This document shows positions 37,906-41,241 of a DNA stretch of 41,241 nt, piece after piece. Position numbers and translations under genes: made by a program. Source of the stretch: a virus; IMG/VR virus record IMGVR_UViG_3300044704_000051, positions 1-41,241 of that record. One strand, given 5' to 3'. Position 1 is the stretch's first letter. The number at the start of each line of letters is the position of its first letter. The notes below the pieces were generated by a model that made no database searches, was not told the origin of the DNA, and was given only the letters and a program-made list of their open reading frames with translations.

Positions 37906-39066
37906 ATGGTTGAGAACACCCTGAAATTCTACGAGTTTTTTGCAGGCGGCGGCATGGCCCGCGCGGGCCTTGGCTCGGCATGGTCGTGCCTGTTTGCCAA
38001 CGACTTCGATCACAAGAAAGCTCGTATTTACCGGGAGAACTGGAACAAGGCACCAGAGCTCAAGCACGGCGACGTAGGGACGCTCCAGGCGTCCGACCTA
38101 CCCGGGACGCCTGACCTCGTGTGGGCATCCTTCCCCTGCCAAGACCTTTCGCTTGCCGGCGGCGGCGCTGGCCTCAAGGGCGAACGCTCCGGCACGTTCT
38201 GGCCGTTCTGGAAACTGATGAAGGCGCTTGCGGCCGACCAACGCGCGCCGAAAATTCTCGTGCTCGAAAACGTCTGCGGTACGCTGACTTCACATGACGG
38301 CAAAGATTTTGTCGCCATATGCGATTCGCTGCAGCAGGCATCGTACCAGTTCGGCGCTCTTGTAATCGACGCTGCGCTGTTCGTTCCGCAGTCCCGTCCA
38401 CGTCTGTTCGTGATCGCGATGCGTGAGGACGTAGAGCTACCCGCTGGACTTCTATCGGAGGAGCCGGACGATCGGTGGCACACCGCGGCGCTGCGACGCG
38501 CACACGGCAAACTCCCACCGGAGACAAAGTCGCAGTGGCTATGGTGGAAACTTCCGAAGCCGAAGAAGCGCAATTCCACTCTTGTCGAAATGATCGAAGA
38601 CGAGCCGACAGGCGTCGAGTGGCATACTCGCGAAGAAACGCGCGCGCTCATACGGATGATGAGCGATATCAATCTCGAAAAACTCGAAGAAGCCAAAATG
38701 GCGGGAAGCCGCGTTGTCGGATGCATCTATAAGCGCACGCGCCGTGACGAGTTCAAACGCAAGGTACAGCGCGCCGAGGTTCGTTTTGACGACGTGTCGG
38801 GCTGCCTCCGCACTCCCGGCGGCGGATCGAGCCGGCAGCTCATCCTGGTCGTCGAGGGCGACAACGTAAAATCGCGTTTGATCTCAACGCGCGAGACCGC
38901 CCGACTTATGGGACTTCCTGACGAATATGTTCTTCCGGAAAACTACAACGAGGCATACCACCTGACCGGCGATGGCGTCGTCGTGCCAGTTGTGCGCCAT
39001 CTGGCACAGCATATCTTCGAGCCTATTTTGAAACTTCCTCCGATCGCTCCAAGGAAGGCTGCTTGA
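37906..39066 (+). CDS. DNA cytosine-C5 methyltransferase
   Basis: 386-aa m5C methyltransferase. Motif I is KFYEFFAGGGMARAGLGSAWSC, motif IV is FPCQDLSLAGG with catalytic C78, motif VI ENVCG (E121), motif VIII RPRLFVIA, and motifs IX-X RETARLMGLPD and YHLTGDGVVVPVVRHL. The target-recognition domain lies between VIII and IX (about 190-310). It overlaps the next gene (TTGA), and a vsr gene follows, so its target likely contains CpX prone to deamination. Weak ribosome site; promoter not clear. Confidence 0.93.
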   Translation: MVENTLKFYEFFAGGGMARAGLGSAWSCLFANDFDHKKARIYRENWNKAPELKHGDVGTLQASDLPGTPDLVWASFPCQDLSLAGGGAGLKGERSGTFWPFWKLMKALAADQRAPKILVLENVCGTLTSHDGKDFVAICDSLQQASYQFGALVIDAALFVPQSRPRLFVIAMREDVELPAGLLSEEPDDRWHTAALRRAHGKLPPETKSQWLWWKLPKPKKRNSTLVEMIEDEPTGVEWHTREETRALIRMMSDINLEKLEEAKMAGSRVVGCIYKRTRRDEFKRKVQRAEVRFDDVSGCLRTPGGGSSRQLILVVEGDNVKSRLISTRETARLMGLPDEYVLPENYNEAYHLTGDGVVVPVVRHLAQHIFEPILKLPPIAPRKAA

Positions 39067-39923
39067 CCGACGTCATACCATGTCAGCAGAACGAGGAACT
39101 CAGACTCAGAATCCGCGAATTTTCCGAAGTGTTAAAGACAGAGGCGCACAAGCTCGGCACGCATGGCCTTACGGAAGCGGAGTTTTATAACAGCGGCCTT
39201 TTCCGGGGATCGATCGAGCGCATTCGCGGGCAGTTCTCTGCCTCGATGGGCGAGAAGCGCGCTTTCATGCAGCACGTCCTTAACTACATGCAGGACGGGA
39301 AATTCATAACCAAGTGGGAATCGTCAGGGGGCGACAACCGTCACGACTACACGATCACCATGCCGTCAGGACGAATTTCGGTCGTTGAGCTCAAAGGATG
39401 CTTGGACGGGAACAACACCAATATTTTCGTCCGGCCGGCGCACGCAAACGAATTTATCATCTGGAGCGTATGCACAAATCCGGGTGCCGATCCGCGACAC
39501 AACGCATGGTCCGGTATTCACGTGCGACTCAGCGCTGAGATCATCACGCGCGGGGAACGCGTGGACGGGCTCGTGATTTGGGATATGGTGTGCGGAACTC
39601 TCGGCCGTCCCTGTCCTAAAATAGCGAATGCCCCGGAGAGAGTAACCGAGTGCGGTCCGTATTCACTTCCGCCACCGTGCATCTATATGTTTCCCGCGAC
39701 GGTCCCGAACCCGCGTACGAATCCGACACCAACCGCTCAGCCGCTCGCGGACGTGCAATTTCTTACGGCGCTTCACCAATGCTTCAAAGGAAAAGACCCC
39801 GAGTTGCAGTACGTGGACTTCGACGTGCAGTACAAGGGTGCGGATACGATCAGGCGAACGCGCATTCGCCGCGGGGATCAGATAGTTCGCGAGTCGACGT
39901 TCACCGCCATTCGACGAACGTGA
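39063..39923 (+). CDS. Candidate type II restriction endonuclease
   Basis: 286-aa protein, TTG start inside the methylase stop. HDYTITMPSGRISVVELKGCLDG supplies a PD-(D/E)xK pattern: D95, E109 and K111 (VELKG). I do not recognise a named family. The tight overlap with the methylase on one side and with vsr on the other (GTGA) strongly implies the cognate endonuclease. It cuts presumably where the methylase protects. It could instead be an unrelated nuclease. Confidence 0.7.
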   Translation: MTDVIPCQQNEELRLRIREFSEVLKTEAHKLGTHGLTEAEFYNSGLFRGSIERIRGQFSASMGEKRAFMQHVLNYMQDGKFITKWESSGGDNRHDYTITMPSGRISVVELKGCLDGNNTNIFVRPAHANEFIIWSVCTNPGADPRHNAWSGIHVRLSAEIITRGERVDGLVIWDMVCGTLGRPCPKIANAPERVTECGPYSLPPPCIYMFPATVPNPRTNPTPTAQPLADVQFLTALHQCFKGKDPELQYVDFDVQYKGADTIRRTRIRRGDQIVRESTFTAIRRT

Positions 39924-40360
39924 CGCCCACGGAGCAGCGCAGCGCGACAATGCGCGCGGTACGCTCGGCGAACACCACTCCTGAAATCGCGGTCCGGAAG
40001 TTGGCTCATGCGCTCGGGTACCGGTTCCGGCTTCATCGGAAAGACCTTCCGGGCAAGCCCGATATTGTTTTTCCCTCGCGGCAAAAAGCGATCTTTGTAC
40101 ACGGCTGCTTTTGGCACGGACACGACTGCAAGCGGGGCGCACGCGAGCCCAAAACGAACGCCGAATACTGGCGACGGAAGATTGCACGCAACCGCGAGCG
40201 TGATGTATCGTCGATCAAAGGGCTACGACGCGCCGGATGGAAGTCGATGATCGTATGGGAGTGTCAGGTCAGAAATGAAGTCATGCTCTCTCGTCGCATC
40301 GATTCATTTTTAGCGTGCCGAAACCGTGCCACGAAAAAGGCTTGGACTAAAATTAGATAA
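39920..40360 (+). CDS. vsr: Very short patch repair endonuclease
   Basis: 146-aa Vsr-type T:G mismatch endonuclease. MTPTEQRSATMRAVRSANTTPEIAVRKLAHALGYRFRLHRKDLPGKPDIVFPS is characteristic (D48 in KPDIVFP is catalytic). HGCFWHGHDCKRG holds the zinc/His residues, then a conserved C-terminal half. It repairs T:G mismatches from deaminated 5-methylcytosine at the cognate site. GTG 39920 overlaps the previous stop. Length is close to Vsr proteins. Confidence 0.92.
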   Translation: MTPTEQRSATMRAVRSANTTPEIAVRKLAHALGYRFRLHRKDLPGKPDIVFPSRQKAIFVHGCFWHGHDCKRGAREPKTNAEYWRRKIARNRERDVSSIKGLRRAGWKSMIVWECQVRNEVMLSRRIDSFLACRNRATKKAWTKIR

Positions 40361-40375
40361 CAGTTTCAAGTGTTT

Positions 40376-40449
40376 GCGGGCGTAGTTCAATGGCAGAACG
40401 GCAGCTTCCCAAGCTGCATACGAGGGTTCGATTCCCTTCGCCCGCTCCA
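40376..40449 (+). tRNA. tRNA-Gly (anticodon CCC)
   Basis: 74 bases including encoded CCA. Acceptor GCGGGCG pairs with CGCCCGC, anticodon stem GCAGC / GCTGC encloses TTCCCAA (anticodon CCC), and the T arm GAGGG-TTCGATT-CCCTT is canonical. The gene lies 15 bases after vsr and marks the change to GC-rich DNA. Confidence 0.95.
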
Positions 40450-40517
40450 AGGCGGCCGTTCACTTTTTAAGCCAAAGGATGAAGTGACTCTCGCAACCGC
40501 GGTCACGCCAGAAGCAA

Positions 40518-40545
40518 TGGACGCGGGCTCCGCAGGGCGCGTCCA
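40518..40545. repeat. 8-bp inverted repeat upstream of the TIR gene
   Basis: TGGACGCG pairs with CGCGTCCA around a 12-base loop. It lies between the tRNA and the TTG start, and could be an operator or a leader hairpin. Confidence 0.45.
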
Positions 40546-40566
40546 CGATTCCCGGGGGCAGACTTT

Positions 40567-41241
40567 TTGTCGCGCATATTCCTGAGCCATTCCAGTTCCG
40601 ACAATGCGCAGACCATCGCGCTGCGCGACTGGCTGGTCGCCGAAGGCTGGAGCGACCTGTTCGTCGATGTCGATCCGGCGCGCGGTATTGTGCCGGGCGA
40701 GCGCTGGGAGCGCGCCCTCAACGAGGCGGCCAGCCGCTGCGAAGCGGTCCTCGTCCTGCTCAGCAAGGCCTGGCTGGACTCGCGCTGGTGCATGAACGAG
40801 CTCAACCTGGCGCGGCGGCTCAACAAGCGGCTGTTCGGCGTGTTGATCGAGGAGGGCATCTCGGTCGACGAGTTGCCAAACGACGTCACCAGCACGTGGC
40901 AGCTGGTGAACCTCGCCGCCGGACGCGATCACAGGCAATTCCGCATCACCATGCCGGTCACCGGCGAGGAGCTGCATGTCACGTTCTCGCAGGAAGGCCT
41001 GACACGCCTCAAGGTCGGGCTGGATCGCGCCGGCCTGCATGCGAGCTACTTCAACTGGCCGCCCGAGAGCGATCCCGGGCGCCCGCCGTACCGGGGCTTG
41101 CGCCCGCTGGAAGCCGACGACGCCGGCATCTTCTTCGGGCGCGAGGCGCCCATCATCAAGGCGATCGATCAGCTCCGGGGCCTGCGCGAGGCGGCGCCGT
41201 CGCGCATGTTCGTCATCATCGGGGCATCCGGCGCCGGCAAG
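40567..41241 (+). CDS. TIR-domain/P-loop (STAND-like) protein, truncated by window end
   Basis: At least 225 aa, open at the right end. With TTG as start it reads MSRIFLSHSSSDNAQTIA, the classic TIR opening. KAWLDSRWCMNELNLARRL supplies the TIR catalytic glutamate region (SxWCxxEL). After ~150 residues RGLRPLEADDAGIFFGRE leads to FVIIGASGAGK, a Walker A, so a STAND/AAA domain follows outside the window. GGGGG is upstream. Such proteins are signalling or defence NADases; often followed by WD40 or TPR sensors. Much GC-richer than the phage genes. Confidence 0.85.
   Translation, partial: MSRIFLSHSSSDNAQTIALRDWLVAEGWSDLFVDVDPARGIVPGERWERALNEAASRCEAVLVLLSKAWLDSRWCMNELNLARRLNKRLFGVLIEEGISVDELPNDVTSTWQLVNLAAGRDHRQFRITMPVTGEELHVTFSQEGLTRLKVGLDRAGLHASYFNWPPESDPGRPPYRGLRPLEADDAGIFFGREAPIIKAIDQLRGLREAAPSRMFVIIGASGAGK

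Noticed and set aside
40387-41040. 217-codon minus-strand frame
   Set aside because: It is antisense to the TIR gene and the tRNA, a shadow of GC-rich codon structure; the plus-strand frame has a clear TIR start.
1-41241. CRISPR array
   Set aside because: No regularly spaced direct repeats with unique spacers were seen on either strand.
1-41241. Recoded stop codon
   Set aside because: All three stops end well-supported genes (for example TGA at many ATGA overlaps), so the standard code applies.

Overview
The window reads as a tailed, probably short-tailed (podovirus-like), temperate phage genome or phage-plasmid of about 37 kb. It runs into a restriction-modification/Vsr cassette, a tRNA-Gly gene, and then visibly GC-richer DNA that begins a TIR/P-loop protein. 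The likely host is an alphaproteobacterium: the Cro/CI-like repressor, the AlpA-like gene beside the integrase, the serine resolvase, the tRNA-Gly(CCC) and the TIR-ATPase all look like alphaproteobacterial forms. This is recalled from family knowledge, not searched. The tail-fibre repeats and the endolysin resemble proteins I associate with uncultured (metagenomic) phages, so host assignment is an inference.

Layout. (1) 1-2264: tyrosine integrase, palindromic operator, AlpA/Xis-like regulator, terminator and a TPR-membrane protein. (2) 2265-6577: a full-length VirD4/TraG-like ATPase, a replication-relaxation-like protein, a small basic protein, an antisense gene and a primase-type zinc-finger protein. 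This is a plasmid-like replication/mobilisation block inside a phage. (3) 6600-9440: many small genes (several zinc-binding, one NinG-like, one HExxH metallopeptidase-like), several set off by a terminator followed at once by an extended -10 promoter. (4) 9445-15520: terminase small and large subunits, portal, scaffold and major capsid protein. (5) 15542-27811: two small secreted proteins, adaptor, nozzle-like protein, fibres and ejection-type proteins. No tape-measure or sheath gene is seen, which argues for a short tail. (6) 27835-29406: two-domain peptidase endolysin and holin. (7) 29420-32631: a gene-poor stretch full of structured inverted repeats, with a candidate small RNA, a DnaA box, and a second VirD4-like protein lacking its ATP-binding loop. 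(8) 32632-36586: small early genes, including a predicted ssDNA-binding protein, two HTH regulators and a duplicated two-gene cassette. (9) 36596-37794: repressor (minus strand) and serine recombinase. (10) 37906-40360: C5 cytosine methyltransferase, candidate endonuclease and Vsr in an overlapping operon. (11) tRNA-Gly(CCC), then a TIR-STAND gene cut by the window end.

Two genome-wide traits stand out. First, an extended -10 element of the form TGnTAnnnT lies just 6-9 bases before many start codons, implying leaderless or nearly leaderless transcripts. Second, many genes are joined by ATGA overlaps or by 'stop-T-ATG' junctions with no Shine-Dalgarno sequence. Other genes (repressor, primase, antisense gene 5485-5730) do have good ribosome sites, so both initiation modes appear to be used.
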